In this document: positions 22,281 to 34,158 of the stretch, piece by piece
Numbering within the stretch: the first letter of the stretch is position 1
Layout of the letters: the number at the start of each line of letters is the position of its first letter
Source: Thinopyrum elongatum
Lineage: Eukaryota > Streptophyta > Magnoliopsida > Poales > Poaceae
Assembly: GCA_011799875.1 (NCBI GenBank)
Contig: CM022297.1
Coordinates: 366,277,105-366,341,104, forward strand
DNA length: 64,000 nt
Reading direction: 5' to 3'
Made by a program: the position numbers and the translations under genes
Notes under the pieces: generated by a model
The model's input: the letters and a program-made list of their open reading frames with translations, nothing else
What the model was told of the DNA's origin: nothing
Database searches by the model: none

Positions 22281-25200
22281 TCGTGGCTAACAAACTGTCC
22301 CAAAGGGGGACCTGGTACCATATAACTCAACTGGGCTCACAAGGTTATCGCCGCCTACCGGGCCAGGGCGCGCACGCATAACCTTCCCTGTCGGGCGGTA
22401 CCGGTGAAAGAGCACGCGATCAGACCAAGTCAAGGCCGTCCCATACCGGCAAATGTGGCTGCACGGATAAGTCCGGACAGGTGACTCTGGATCAACCATG
22501 AAGTATCCTATCTCCGAATAATCTCTTCATCATAATTGACACTCCGACAGCATAATGATCCAAGTGAAAACATTAACCAACTAGTAATCCAATAGCCACT
22601 ATGTCCAAGCTACTGCTACTGACTCATCTCCACAAATGGCCGGACGAAATCCCAAAATCATCATAAACGGTAATCCCAACGTCATGGCATTAACGAGTGG
22701 GTAAACTACTAGCCACTAACAATCCGGTACTCAACATGGTAGTCACCTATTCAAGAATTTACTCCAGCATTGCATAATCTAATCCATTTTACAAATAGTC
22801 ATACTTGCTATTAAAGTAATTAATTTAACTATGATATTGCAATGCAATTATGCAAATGAGAGTTGTGGCTTGCCTGAGGGTGAAGGAACCATCGGGAAGA
22901 AGTGCGGAGAGTCCGCGGAAATGATCGCCGGAAACAGTTCTCTCTCGGAGGGGGCTGTTTAAGGGCAAGGGCAAAATGGTCATTTTCACTATGTGAACAC
23001 CTAGTGAAAATGACATCAACAGAACGGGCTCGTCGAGACAAAGAAGTGGCCTTTGGAATCAGCTTGATCGGAGTCTCGGATGAAAAGATATGGCCTGATG
23101 AAGTTCAGGGACCAATCTGTAAATATAATTCTACAAACAGGCCCCTGGAGGATAAAACAGAAAGCGCCTTACTCAGATTACATTTTCAAAAAGAGGAAAA
23201 TGTATTTCTACCCACAGCCGTACCCGATTACGTTTCCGGTCAGGGAAAGTGTATTCCATGGAATACGCTTCCACTAATCAACGTCAGCGGGGCCGGCTGG
23301 GTCCACGGTGAGTGGCTTACATGCGGGGCCCACAATCTCTCTCTCCTCCCTCCTGTCTTCTTCTTCTTTCTCCCGACCGCGAACAGAGGAGGGACGGGGA
23401 GGCTCGGCCGGCGACTAGCCTGGCCGGCTCCGGCCATCTCCGGCGAGGGCGCGAGTGCCGGCGGGCTCGCCGTGAAGTGGTGCGGCCAAGGGAAGCAGAA
23501 GGAGCGGCGGGGAAAGGGCGAGGCGACCACTGCGGCAGCGAGCAGAGGCGGGACTCCGGCGAACGGTTCCGGCGGCTCCGGCCAACTCCCGCGGCGTACG
23601 ACCTACCAACACGATCAGCGGGACGAGCCGCGTCGGTGGGTGAGGGTCTCCACCGTTGGGAAGCTTCGGAACGGAGGCGACCGCGCCCGCAGCGGAGGAC
23701 GGCTTCGGCCGCCGGTGGACTCATGGATAGAGGCTGCCGAAGGTGGGGGAGGGATGCTGGGGTGGCTCCGGGGTGGAGGTGGAGGCCTCAGGTGGTGGGG
23801 GAAGAGGGAGCAGAGTCCCGGCTCGCCGGAATTTTGGCCGGAGAAGGCAGCGGCCATGGCGGCCAATAGCGGCGAGGGGAGGCTCTGGAGCTCCGGGGAG
23901 TAGCTAGGGAGGGGTAGGGGAGGATGGTGGTGCTGGTGGTGATCTCGGAGTGCTCGGGGATGGGCTATATATAGCCCGACGAGCTCGCCGGATAAGCTCG
24001 GCCGCGGCGGCGAGCTTATCCGCGTACTGGAGCTTCAGGGAGACGTGGCTGGACGGTAGCGGCGCCGAGAGGCTTCAAGGAGGAGTGGAGAGGGCTCAGG
24101 CGAGGTCGGGAAGGCTCGGGAGCTCGCGGGCGACCGGACGCGGCGGTGGTAGAGATGACCACGTCACGGGCACGGCTGCCGCACCGCGTAGGAGGTGACC
24201 TGAGGGGGGATACTTATCAAGGGCGAAGGGCGACGACGAGACGAAGCCCCTAGACATGGCTAGGTGTCGAGGGCGAGGAGGAACGGACGAAATAGAGGGG
24301 GTCCATCGCCAGAGCGCGCTGGCTGGTATGCCGGCCGTGTGGTCACCGCGTGAACTGGCGCACGCGGTGCACCCTGGCATGCAGTGTCTTGTCTAGTGAG
24401 TAGTCCCTCTAAAGTACAGTCTCAGGGAGGTGATGGCTCGATGAGGTGCACTGCGGTTAGATGGGAGTGATCACCTGAAGTTTGCTGTGGCAAACTTGAC
24501 CACGCCACTGCGATGAACAGAGAAATGATAAGGGCCAAAACTGATGTCTGGGAGGTTTGGGATAGGAAGGACTACAATCCTGTGAAGTTTGGAGATAAAT
24601 GGACCAAGGTTTAATATAGTTGCTTTGCAACTGACCAATCTGGTCCAGAAGCTTGATTAGGATGGAGCACTCACATGGAGTAGCCACTTGAGCTGAAATT
24701 TGGTATAACATGATGATTTGGTCATATGAAGATTCTGTAAAATTTTAATACCATTTGGACATGCCAAAATAGTACTTCCTTCACAATGAACCTCTCTGAC
24801 CAGAATCTTAGAAAAATTCTAGGGAATTATTGGAAAGATGAAATGAGCCCAAATTTTGTGGAGATAGGTTATATGGGTAGGGGAATGCTCTGGTAAATTT
24901 TCAGAAATTATGGAGCAATATAAAATATAGTTGCTTCACAATGTGAAAATCTGACCAGAAACCAAGATTTGAGGCTGTGCTCACATAGATGATTGGATAG
25001 GGTTGAAACTTGGTGGAGAGTCATTATTTGAGCATATGAAGAGGCTTGGAAAATTTCAACTCATTTGGATACACCTAGCTAGCACTTGCTTCACAAAGCT
25101 TCTAGTTGACCAGAAACTTTGGAAATTAGCCAAGGGAGATTTAATAGACAAATGAAGTTGAATTTTGGCATGTGGAAATGACATGGATAGGAAAGAATGC

Positions 25201-25644
25201 CCAAAAAGTTTGAGACCAAGCAAGCAAATATAAATAGTACTTGCTTCTCAACTTGATAGCTAGGGCAGAATCAGAAAAGGAATATTTGTGAAATTTTTTT
25301 GAACATGGCAAGGAAGGGTTTTGACATATTTGTGGAAGATCTGACCCAAACAATTTATGAGAATTATTTGGGAATCTTTGGAATGATGAAAATGTGGGTT
25401 GCTTCATAACCCAGGACAACAGGGTTATTCCTTTAATAAAAAAGGAATATTCCCAAGAAAAAGAATATTGGGATTGGTCCAAGATGAAAATGGAAAGGTC
25501 TTGGGATGGTTTTGAGGTTGACAAGCCACTCAGGAAGAGGAATCAAGGGTGATCCCTCCAAGTTGCAAGACTACTAAGCCACAGGATGGCAAATCCATAC
25601 CAAAATCAAAAGGAAAAAAAATGGGCAAAATCCAGGGTGTTACA
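22281..25644 (-). repeat. Element B 5' LTR (right), truncated
   Basis: Homology with 17173-20533 begins at TCGTGGCTAAC (22281) and runs to TGTTACA at 25644. About 1 kb equivalent to 16149-17172 is missing, together with the primer binding site. Confidence 0.85.
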
Positions 25645-27247
25645 GTCACTTTAAGGGTTATCAGGTGGATCACATTGATCGACAGAAAAACGAGGCGGCT
25701 GATGCACTATCCTGACTTGGTTCTCAACGTAAGCCGGTGCCCCCCAATGTGTTCGTCGATGTGTTACACAATCCTTCGGTTAAGTTACCTTCTGAGGAAG
25801 ATCTTGCTATACCTGACCCAGAAGGACAGTTGGTGGTGGCTCTTCACGCCATTCTTGACTGGACGCTACCTTATCTGGCTTATCTTACTCGTGGCGAGTT
25901 ACCCGAGGATGAAAATTTGGCGCGGCAGATCACACGACGTTCTAAGTCTATGACTATTATCAATGGCGAGTTACATCGATGCAGTGTGACTGGTGTTTTC
26001 CAACGTTGTGTCTCTCATGAGGAGGGCCACGAGATTTTACAAGAGATACATGCAGGCGACTGTGTGCGTTCTAAGTCTATGACTATTATCAATGGCGAGT
26101 TACATCGATGCAGTGTGACTAGTGTTTTCCAACGTTGTGTCTCTCATGAGGAGGGCCACGAGATTTTACAAGAGATACATGCAGGCGACTGTGGTCATCA
26201 TGCCGGCTCACGATCGTTGGTGGCTAAGGCGTTTCGTCATGGATTTTTCTGGTTGACGGCTCATGCAGATGCAGAGGATATTGTTAGCAAGTGCGATGTG
26301 TGTCAGAAATTCGCAAGGCAAGCTCATCTGCTGGCTCATGAGTTGCGGATGATCCCAATCACTTGGCCATTTGCGATCTGGGGGCTTGATATGGTTGGAC
26401 CTTTCAAGAGATCTAAGGAGAAGAAGACCCACCTTCTGGTGGTGGTTGACAAGTTTACTAAGTGGGTTGAGGCAGAGCCGGTCAGTAATTGTGAGCCGGC
26501 TACTGCAGTTCAGTTTGTCAAGAAGCTGATTTTATGCTTTGGTTATCCTCATAGTATCATCACTGATAATGGGACGAATTTGTCTAAAGGTGCTATGAAA
26601 GAATTTTGTCAAAGAGAGCACATCAGGCTTGATGTTTCATCAGTTGCACATCCTCAGTCCAATGGTCAGGCAGAACGTGCTAACCAGGAGATCTTGAGAG
26701 GAATCAAACCCCGGCTCATGGTTCCTTTAAAGAGGACTCCGGGTTGTTGGGTGGAAGAGCTTCCTTCGATTCTTTTGAGCATCAGGACCACCCCCAACAG
26801 ATCAACGGGTTATACACCCTTCTTCATGGTTTATGGTGCTAAAGCAGTTCTCCCAAGCGATATTCGTCATGACTCACCCAGAGTGGCGGCTTATGTGGAG
26901 ACTGACAATGAGACGGCGCATCAGAATGCTTTGGATGCTCTCGAGGAGGAGCGTGATCTTGCGGCGGCTTGTTCAGCAATCTATCAGCAAGACCTACGCT
27001 GCTATCACAGCCGTAGGGTTCGAAGCCGGACCTTTCAAGAGGGCGACTTAGTGCTCTGTTGATTCAAGATCAGACATGGATGCATAAGCTTTCACCTCCT
27101 TGGGAAGGACCTTTTGTGGTCAGCAAAAACCTCAACAACGGGTCATACTACCTCATCGACATACGTGAGAACAAAGATTCACGCACATCTGAGGAGGAGA
27201 CCAATAGGCCCTGGAACATTGCTCATCTTCGGCCTTACTACACTTGA
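25645..27247 (+). pseudogene. Element A: RNase H tail and integrase
   Basis: The first about 90 bp after B match the tail of the second RNase H (GYQVDHIDRQKNEAADAL). The integrase follows: a zinc-binding region with HAGDCGHH and a CDVC motif, the catalytic Asp in WGLDMVGP (26388-26390), Asp in ITDNGTN (26565-26567) and Glu in NGQAERAN (26673-26675), then a C-terminal domain ending at 27247 after a stop/shift at about 27060. The three catalytic residues are intact. An in-frame 129-bp duplication lengthens the zinc-binding part. It would insert the DNA copy into the genome. It is separated from RT by B, so it cannot be expressed as part of pol. Confidence 0.9.
25938..26195 (+). repeat. 129-bp in-frame tandem duplication in the integrase N-terminus
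   Basis: Copies at 25938-26066 and 26067-26195 are almost identical and keep the frame, so 43 residues are repeated. The unit covers the strand and HAGDC part before the zinc-binding His pair; only the second copy runs on into GHH. Confidence 0.95.
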
Positions 27248-28314
27248 GCCACTGGCTCCCATCATTGTATATACCTTCATCACTGTACATATCTTTTTAG
27301 ATCAACATAATAAAGCCGGCATCGCCAAATTTTGGGGCCTCTGTCGTTTCATCTCATATTTTCTGTGCATGAGTCTTTATTGGTTGATCATAAGGTCACT
27401 TGGGGGCTTTCAACTCACTGAGTTTAGCTTTCATACCCTCTTGACCGGCTTTATATGCCATATTATGGGTTAAACCTGCCTGTTTGCAACTTGCTACTCC
27501 ACCAGGTGACCCACCGTACTCTTGACAGTCAATCTTTTATGACCCTGAACTTGTCAAGGTTAGAACGGCGGCTTATGTCACGTGAGAGCCGGCTTACAGA
27601 GAGCTAGGATAAACTCACCTGTCTGCTTATTGCTACTCCGCTATGTGGCCTGTCGTACTCTTAACAGTCAATCCTCTCTGATGACCCTGAACTAGTTAAG
27701 GTTAAAACGACGGATTTATGTCACGAGAGAGCCAGCTTACGGGATGAAAGGCTATCATGCCAAGCTTCTTTGAAGCAAAAATTTAGTTTTTCAAAACCAG
27801 TCTTTTTTGGTTGTGCCTTACAAGCCGGCTTAACAAATATTTTGAGATATACATGTTTATATTCTCTATTTCTGTTTTGCAGAAACTTTTTATGTTCTTT
27901 AATCATGCTTATGTGCAGATGATGAGTTTCTGGGTCATACAGATCTGGGTTGAATTGCTCCAAATTGAGCCTATTGTGGTTATAAGCCGCCAAAGTAATC
28001 TTTTCAAAGATTGGGTCTAACCATGGGTCATTGGGTTATAACCCGCCCTGGTCTGTGGTTGTAAGTCATCAATACAAGACTTGATGAATCTTTTAGAGAT
28101 TATATGTCAAGACTCAAATGAAAAGCAGAGATATTGACAAGCAAAACATGCATCCACAGCTTCATCAAGCGTACAAAGAGGTTCAGCTGCTCGAGCACAA
28201 GTTGATAAAAGCATGCACGAAGGCATGACAAGGCAGATAACTGTTTTTGGCTAAGCTATTACAAGGCTACAACTAAGCCCAAAAGTTTTTCAACTAAGTT
28301 TTTCAGGAGTTGCA
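27248..28314. other. Convergent spacer between pol and the antisense gene of A
   Basis: No gene is seen. The stretch contains a diverged tandem duplication of about 145 bp (about 27471-27765) and a PPT-like CTTGGGGGCTT at 27399-27409. Confidence 0.6.
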
Positions 28315-28987
28315 TCACTCCTTTGAACCGGCCTCAGAGCCATCCGGGTTATGACCAGCCGGGTTAATATCTTCATGGCGCCTTGTAGTTGAGGTTTCCG
28401 GGTCATCCCAAGCCGGCTCTTCATCACTTGCAATCTAGAGATTGTCCAACGTCCAGTCGATGCCAGTTAACGCCTCAAAGGTTGCTTCATCATTAAGGAT
28501 AAGAGAAGGGTCAATGTCAGGGGCAAAAATGTGCTTACGCCTTTGAGGAGTTAAGTCCACAATTTCATGCGAAGGCGGCTTGATACGAGCATTATTGCTG
28601 TCGTAAGCCGGCTGATACTTTGTCAGGTCCAGCTCTTGCGCAAGCTGACATGCTAGAGGCCTCATCTCTTTGACACATCTGGCAAAGTCTGCTTCATCGA
28701 AGACAGATCCATTATCGTTAAATTCTGGACACCCGCTAGCCATCTCTGTTGGGTCCAGCTCTGATTGCCAAGCTTTTGCCCGGCTTAGTGCAGTAATGGC
28801 TCCTGTGCGGGCGGCTGATAGTTTCAGCTCGTCAATCTGCTTCGGCACGGTTGATAAATGCTCTAGGGCAGTTTTAATATGCACTGGCGGCTTCCTGCCA
28901 TTGGATACAGCTACAAGCGTCCGAAGGCTGCCAGCATATAACTGTTCTGTTAAGCTGTATATGGCTTTCAGTTTGGTGACTATACTT

Positions 28988-30756
28988 TGAAGGAAATATG
29001 CCCTAGAGGCAATAATAAAGTTGTTATTTTATATTTCCTTATTCATGATAAAGGTTTATTATTCATGCTAGAATTGTATTGATTGGAAACTTAAATACAT
29101 GTGTGGATACATAAAAAAAATACCGTGTCCCTAGTAAGCCTCTACTAGACTAGCTCGTTGATCCAATATGGTTAATGTTTCCTAACCATAGACACGTGTT
29201 GTCACTTGATAATGGGATTACATCATTAGGAGAATGATGTGACGCGCAAGACACATCCGTTAGCTTAACATATGATCGTTCAGTTTATTGCTATTGCTTT
29301 CTTAATGTCAAATACATATTCCTTCGACTATGAGATCATGCAACTCCCGGAAACTAGAGGAATACCTTGTTTGCTATCAAATGTCACAACGTAACTGGGT
29401 GATCATAAAGATGCTCTACAGGTATCTCCGAATGTGTCTATTGAGTTGGCATGGATCGAGATTAGGATTTGTCACTCTGTGTATCGGAGAGGTATCTCTG
29501 GGCCCTCTCGGTAATACACATCACAAGAAGCTTGCAAGCAAAGTGACTACGGAGTTAGCTACGAGATGATGTATTATGGAACAAGTAAAGAGACTTGCCG
29601 GTAACGAGATTGAACTAGGTATGAAGATACCAATGATCGAATCTCGGGCAAGTAACATACCGACAGACAAAGGGAATTACGTATGTTGTCATAAGGTTCA
29701 ATCGATAAAGATCTTCGTAGAATATGTAGGAACCAATATGGGCATCCAGGTTCCGCTATTGGTTATTGACTGGAGAGGTGTCTCATTCATGTCTACATAG
29801 TTCTCGAACCCGTAGGGTCCGCACGCTTAACGTTCATTAACAATATAGTGTTATATGAGTTATGTGATTTGGTGACCGAATGTTGTTCGGAGTCCCGGAT
29901 GAGATCACAGACATGATGAGGAGCTCCGGAATGGTCCAGAGGTAAAGATTGATATATAGGACGATGATGTTTGGACAACGGAAGAGTTTTGGGGGTACCG
30001 GGTATTCATCGGATCACCGGAAGGGGTTCCGGGAAGCCCCGGGAGGCTATATGGGCTTAATGGGCCAAAGGGGGGAACACACCAGCCCACAAGGGGCTGG
30101 TGCACCCCTCTCCCTAGCCGCTGGCCCTAGGGGAAGGAAAGGGGGAGGGTTGGCCCCTCCTGCCTTTCCCTCCTCATGAGAGAAAGGAAGGGGGGGGCAC
30201 CTCCCCCTGCCTTCCTCCCGCGCACAAATAAGGAAGGGGGGCGCGGCTAGGCCAGGAGCCCAAGGAGGATTCGGCCACCTTGGGGGCGCCTCCTAGCTGC
30301 CTCCCCTCTCCCCCCACCTATATATATGAGGGAGGGGCGCCACACAACACCACGACAATCTCTTAGCCATGTGCGGCGCCCTTCTCCACAGTTTCGTCCC
30401 TCGGTCATATTTTCGTAGTGCTTAGGCGAAGCCTTGCGGAGATAGCATCACCACCACCGTCACCACGCCGTCGTGCTGCCAGAACTCATCTACTACTTCG
30501 CCTGTCTTGCTGGATCAAGAAGGCGAGGACGTCACCGAGCTGAACATGTGCTGAACGCGGAGGTGCCGTACTTTCGGTACTTGATCGGTTGGATCGCGAA
30601 GAAGTTCGACTACATCAACCACGTTACTAAACGCTTCCGCTTACGGTCTATGAGGGTACGTAGACACACTCTCCCCTCTCATTGCTATGCATCTCCATAG
30701 ATAGATCTTGCGTGCGCGTATAATTTTTTTTGTTTTCCATGCAACGTTCCCCAACA
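28988..30756 (+). repeat. Copia 5' LTR
   Basis: It starts TGAAGGAAATATGCC and ends ...CCCCAACA; length 1769 bp. A TATATATAT box lies at 30320-30328. ORFs in it recur in the 3' LTR and are not genes. Confidence 0.92.
30320..30328 (+). promoter_or_regulatory. TATA box of the copia LTR
   Basis: TATATATAT stands about 430 bp before the LTR end and is followed by a GGGAGGGGCGCC segment. The same arrangement is kept in the 3' LTR near 37335. Confidence 0.6.
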
Positions 30757-30757
30757 G

Positions 30758-30773
30758 TGGCATCCGAGCCAGG
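30758..30773 (+). other. Copia primer binding site (initiator-Met tRNA type)
   Basis: TGGCATCCGAGCCAGG lies one base after the LTR. It resembles the TGGTATCAGAGC site of grass copia elements, with substitutions. The leader from here to 31990 (about 1.2 kb) holds no gene, as usual for this clade. Confidence 0.75.
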
Positions 30774-31990
30774 TCTATGTGTAGATGATATGCACGAGTA
30801 GAACACAAAGAGTTGTGGGTGGTGATAGTCATACTGCTTACCACCAACGTCTTATTTTGATTCGGCGGTATTGTGGGATGAAGCAGCATGGACCAACCTT
30901 ACATGTCCACGCACATGAGACTGGTTCCACCGACTGACATGCAACTTGTTTTGCATAAAGGTGGTTGGCGGGTGTATGTTTCTCCTACTTTAGTTGAATC
31001 AAATTTGACTACGGCCGGTCCTTGAAGAAGGTTAAAACAGCAAACTTGATAATCACCGTTGTGGTTTTTGCGTAGTTAAGAACATTCTTGCTAGAAGCCC
31101 ATAGCAGCCATGTAAAACTTGCAACAACAAAGTAGAGGATGTCTAACTTGTTTTTGCAGGGCATGTTGTGATGAGATATGGTCAAGATATGATGTGATAT
31201 ATGTTGATGTATGAGATGATCATGTTTTGTAATATCGACAACCGGCAGGAGCCTTAGGGTTGTCTCTTGATTATTGTATGAAAATGCAAATGCCATGTAA
31301 TTGCTTTACTTTATCGCTATGCGTTAGCAATAGTTGTAGAAGCAATAGTTGGCGAGACGACCCCGACGCAACGATGGAGATCAAGGTGTCGAGCCGGTGA
31401 CGATGGAGATCATAACGATGCTTTGGAGATGGAGATCAAAAGCACAAGATGATGATGGCCATATCATGTCACATATTTTGATTGCATGTGATATTTATCC
31501 TTTATGCATCTTATTTTGCTTAGAACAGCGGTAGCATTATAAGATGATTCCTTCACTAAATTTCAAGATAAAAGTGTTCTCCCCGAGTATGCACCATTGC
31601 CAAAGTTCGTCGTTTTGAAGCACCTCGTGATGATCGGGTGTGATAGACTCTACGTTCACATACAACGGGTGTAAGACAGTTTTGCACATGCAGAATACTT
31701 GGGTTAAACTTGACGAGCCTAGCATGTACAGACATGGTCTCGGAACACCGGAGACCAAAAGGTCGAACGTGAGTCATATAGTAGATATGATCAACATAGA
31801 GATGTTCACCATTGATGACTACCCCATCTCACGTGATAATCGGACATGGGTTAGTTGATTTGGATCATGTATCACTTAGATAACTTGAGGGATGTTTATT
31901 TAAGTGGGAGTTCATTGGTAATTTGATTAATTGAACTTAATTTATCATGAACTTAGTCTTAATAGTTTTGCATATCTATGTTGTAGATCA

Positions 31991-32850
31991 ATGGCCCGTG
32001 CTACCGTTCCCCTGAATTTTAATGCGTTCCTAGAGAAAGCTAAGTTGGAAGATGATGGTAGCAACTACACGGACTGGGTCCGTAATTTGAGGATTATCAT
32101 CATTGCTGCACAAAATAATTATGTCCTTGATGAACCGCTAGGTGACAAGCCCGCTCCCGCTAATCTAGACGTTGTGAACGCCTGGCAAACGCGGTCTGAT
32201 GACTACTCAATAGTTCAGTGTGCCATGCTTTACGGCATAGAACCGGGACTTGAAAGACGTTTTGAACGTCATGGAGCAATGAGATGTTCCAAGATTTGAA
32301 GTTAATATTTCAAGAAAATGCCCGGGTTGAGAGATATGAAGTCTCCAACAAGTTCTATAGCTGCAAGATGGAGGAGAACAGTTCTGTCAGTGAACACATA
32401 CTAAAAATGTCTAGGTATCATAACCACTCGACTCAGCTGGAAGTTGATCTTCCAGTTGATAGTGTTATTGACAGAGTTCTTCAGTCACTGCCACCAAGCT
32501 ACAAAGGCTTCGTGATGAACTATAATATGCAAGGGATGACGAAAATGATTCCCGAGCTCTTCGCAATGCTTAAGGCCGCGGAGGTAGAAATAAAAAAGGA
32601 GCATCAAGTGTTGATGGTTAACAAGACCACTAGTTTCAAGAAAAATGGCAAGGGAAAGAAAGGAAACTTCAAGAAGAATGGCAAGCAAGTTGCCGCTCCC
32701 GTGAAGAAGCCCAAAGCTAGACCCAAGCCTGAAACTGAGTGCTTCTACTGCAAAGGGAATGGTCACTGGAAGCGGAACTGCCCCAAATACTTGGCGGATA
32801 AGAAGGATGGCAAAGTGAACAAAGGTACATTTGATATACATGTTATTGAT
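31991..32850 (+). pseudogene. Copia gag
   Basis: The ATG at 31991 starts MARATVPLNF, a typical gag start in this clade. A frameshift at about 32285 separates the first about 100 codons from the rest. The second part has the gag core and a CCHC zinc knuckle (CFYCKGNGHWKRNC, about 32740-32782) after a Lys-rich linker. It would package the element RNA. Because of the frameshift it is not functional as it stands. Confidence 0.88.
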
Positions 32851-32859
32851 GTGTACCTT

Positions 32860-33990
32860 ACTAATGCTCATAGTAGCACCTGGGTATTTGATACTGGTTC
32901 GGTTGCTCATATTTGTAACTCGAAACAGGAGCTGCGGAATAAACGAAGATTGGCTAAGGACGAGGTGACGATGCACGTCGGGAATGGTTCCAAGGTCGAT
33001 GTGATCATCGTTGGCACACTACCTCTACATCTACCTTCGGGATTAGTTCTAGACCTCAATAATTGTTATTTGGTGCCAGCGTTGAGCATGAACATTATAT
33101 CTGGATCTTGTTTATTGCGAGACGGTTATTCATTTAAATCAGAGAATAATGGTTGTTCTATTTATGTGAGTAATATCTTTTATGGTCATGCACCCTTGAT
33201 GAATGGTCTATTCTTGTTGAATCTCGATCGTAGTGATACACATATTCATAATATTGATGCCAAAAGATGCAAAGTTGATAATGATAGTGCAACATACTTG
33301 TGGCACTGCCGTTTAGGTCATATTGGTGTAAAGCTCATGAAGAAACTCCATGCAGATGGACTTTGGGAATCACTTGATTATGAATCATTTGATACTTGCG
33401 AACCATGCCTCATGGGCAAGATGACTAAAACTCCGTTCTCCGGAACAATGGAGCGAGCTACTGAATTATTGGAAATAATACATACCGATGTATGCGGTCC
33501 GATGAGTGTTGAAGCACGCGGCGGGTATCGTTATTTTCTCACCTTCACAGATGATTTGAGTAGGTATGGATATATCTACTTGATGAAACACAAGTCTGAA
33601 ACATTTAAAAAGTTCAAAAAATTTCAGAGTGAAGTGGAGAATCATCGTAACAAGAAAATAAAATTTCTACGATCTGCTCATGGAGGTGTATATTTGAGTT
33701 ACGAGTTTAGCCTTCATTTAAAACAATGTGGAATTGTTTCACAACTCACGCCACTTGGAACACCATAGCGTAATGGTGTGTTCGAATGTCGTAACCGTAC
33801 TTTATTAGATATGGTGCGATCTATGATGTCTCTTACCGATTTACCACTATTGTTTTGGGGTTATGGATTAGAGACAGCTGCATTCATGTTAAATAGGGCA
33901 CCGTCTAAATCCATTGAGATGACACCGTATGAACTATGGTTTGGCAAGAAACCTAAGCTGTCGTTTCTTAAAGTTTAGGGATGCGACACT
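32860..33990 (+). pseudogene. Copia protease and integrase, inactivated
   Basis: The protease has FDTGS with the catalytic Asp at 32890-32892. The integrase has the HHCC zinc finger (HCRLGHIG..CEPC) and the first catalytic Asp in HTDVCGP. The second catalytic Asp motif, normally SDxGGEY in copia integrases, reads SAHGGVY, with Ala at 33676-33678. A TAG at 33766-33768 then interrupts the frame before the catalytic Glu region, and another stop lies at 33976-33978. Both the residue loss and the stops make the integrase inactive. Confidence 0.88.
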
Positions 33991-34158
33991 TATGTCAAAA
34001 GGCTACAGCCTGATAAGCTCGAACCCAAATCAGAGAAGTGTGTCTTCATAGGATACCATAAGGAAACTATCGGGTACACCTTCTACCACAGATTCGAAGG
34101 CAAGATCTTTGTTGCAAAGAATGGGTCCTTTCTAGAGAAGGAGTTTCTCTCGAAAGAA

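Larger units (their letters stand above)
16149..25644 (-). mobile_element. Element B: long-LTR, non-coding gypsy derivative (LARD/Sukkula-like)
   Basis: The left edge is TGTTGGCATAG at 16149; the right edge is ...GGTGTTACA at 25642-25644, flanked by GGCAC/GTCAC. The left LTR is 4385 bp, the size reported for grass LARD elements such as Sukkula. The right LTR is a truncated copy. The internal part (about 1.75 kb) has a good PPT but no gag or pol that I can recognise, so B would depend on another element. LTR copies differ by about 2% in the 400 bp compared by eye, so B is the youngest datable insertion here. Family assignment is by size and structure only. Confidence 0.75.

Noticed and set aside
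22902..23903. 333-codon plus-strand ORF
   Set aside because: It lies inside the right LTR of element B. The left LTR copy (near 17800-18780) breaks the frame and no domain is visible.
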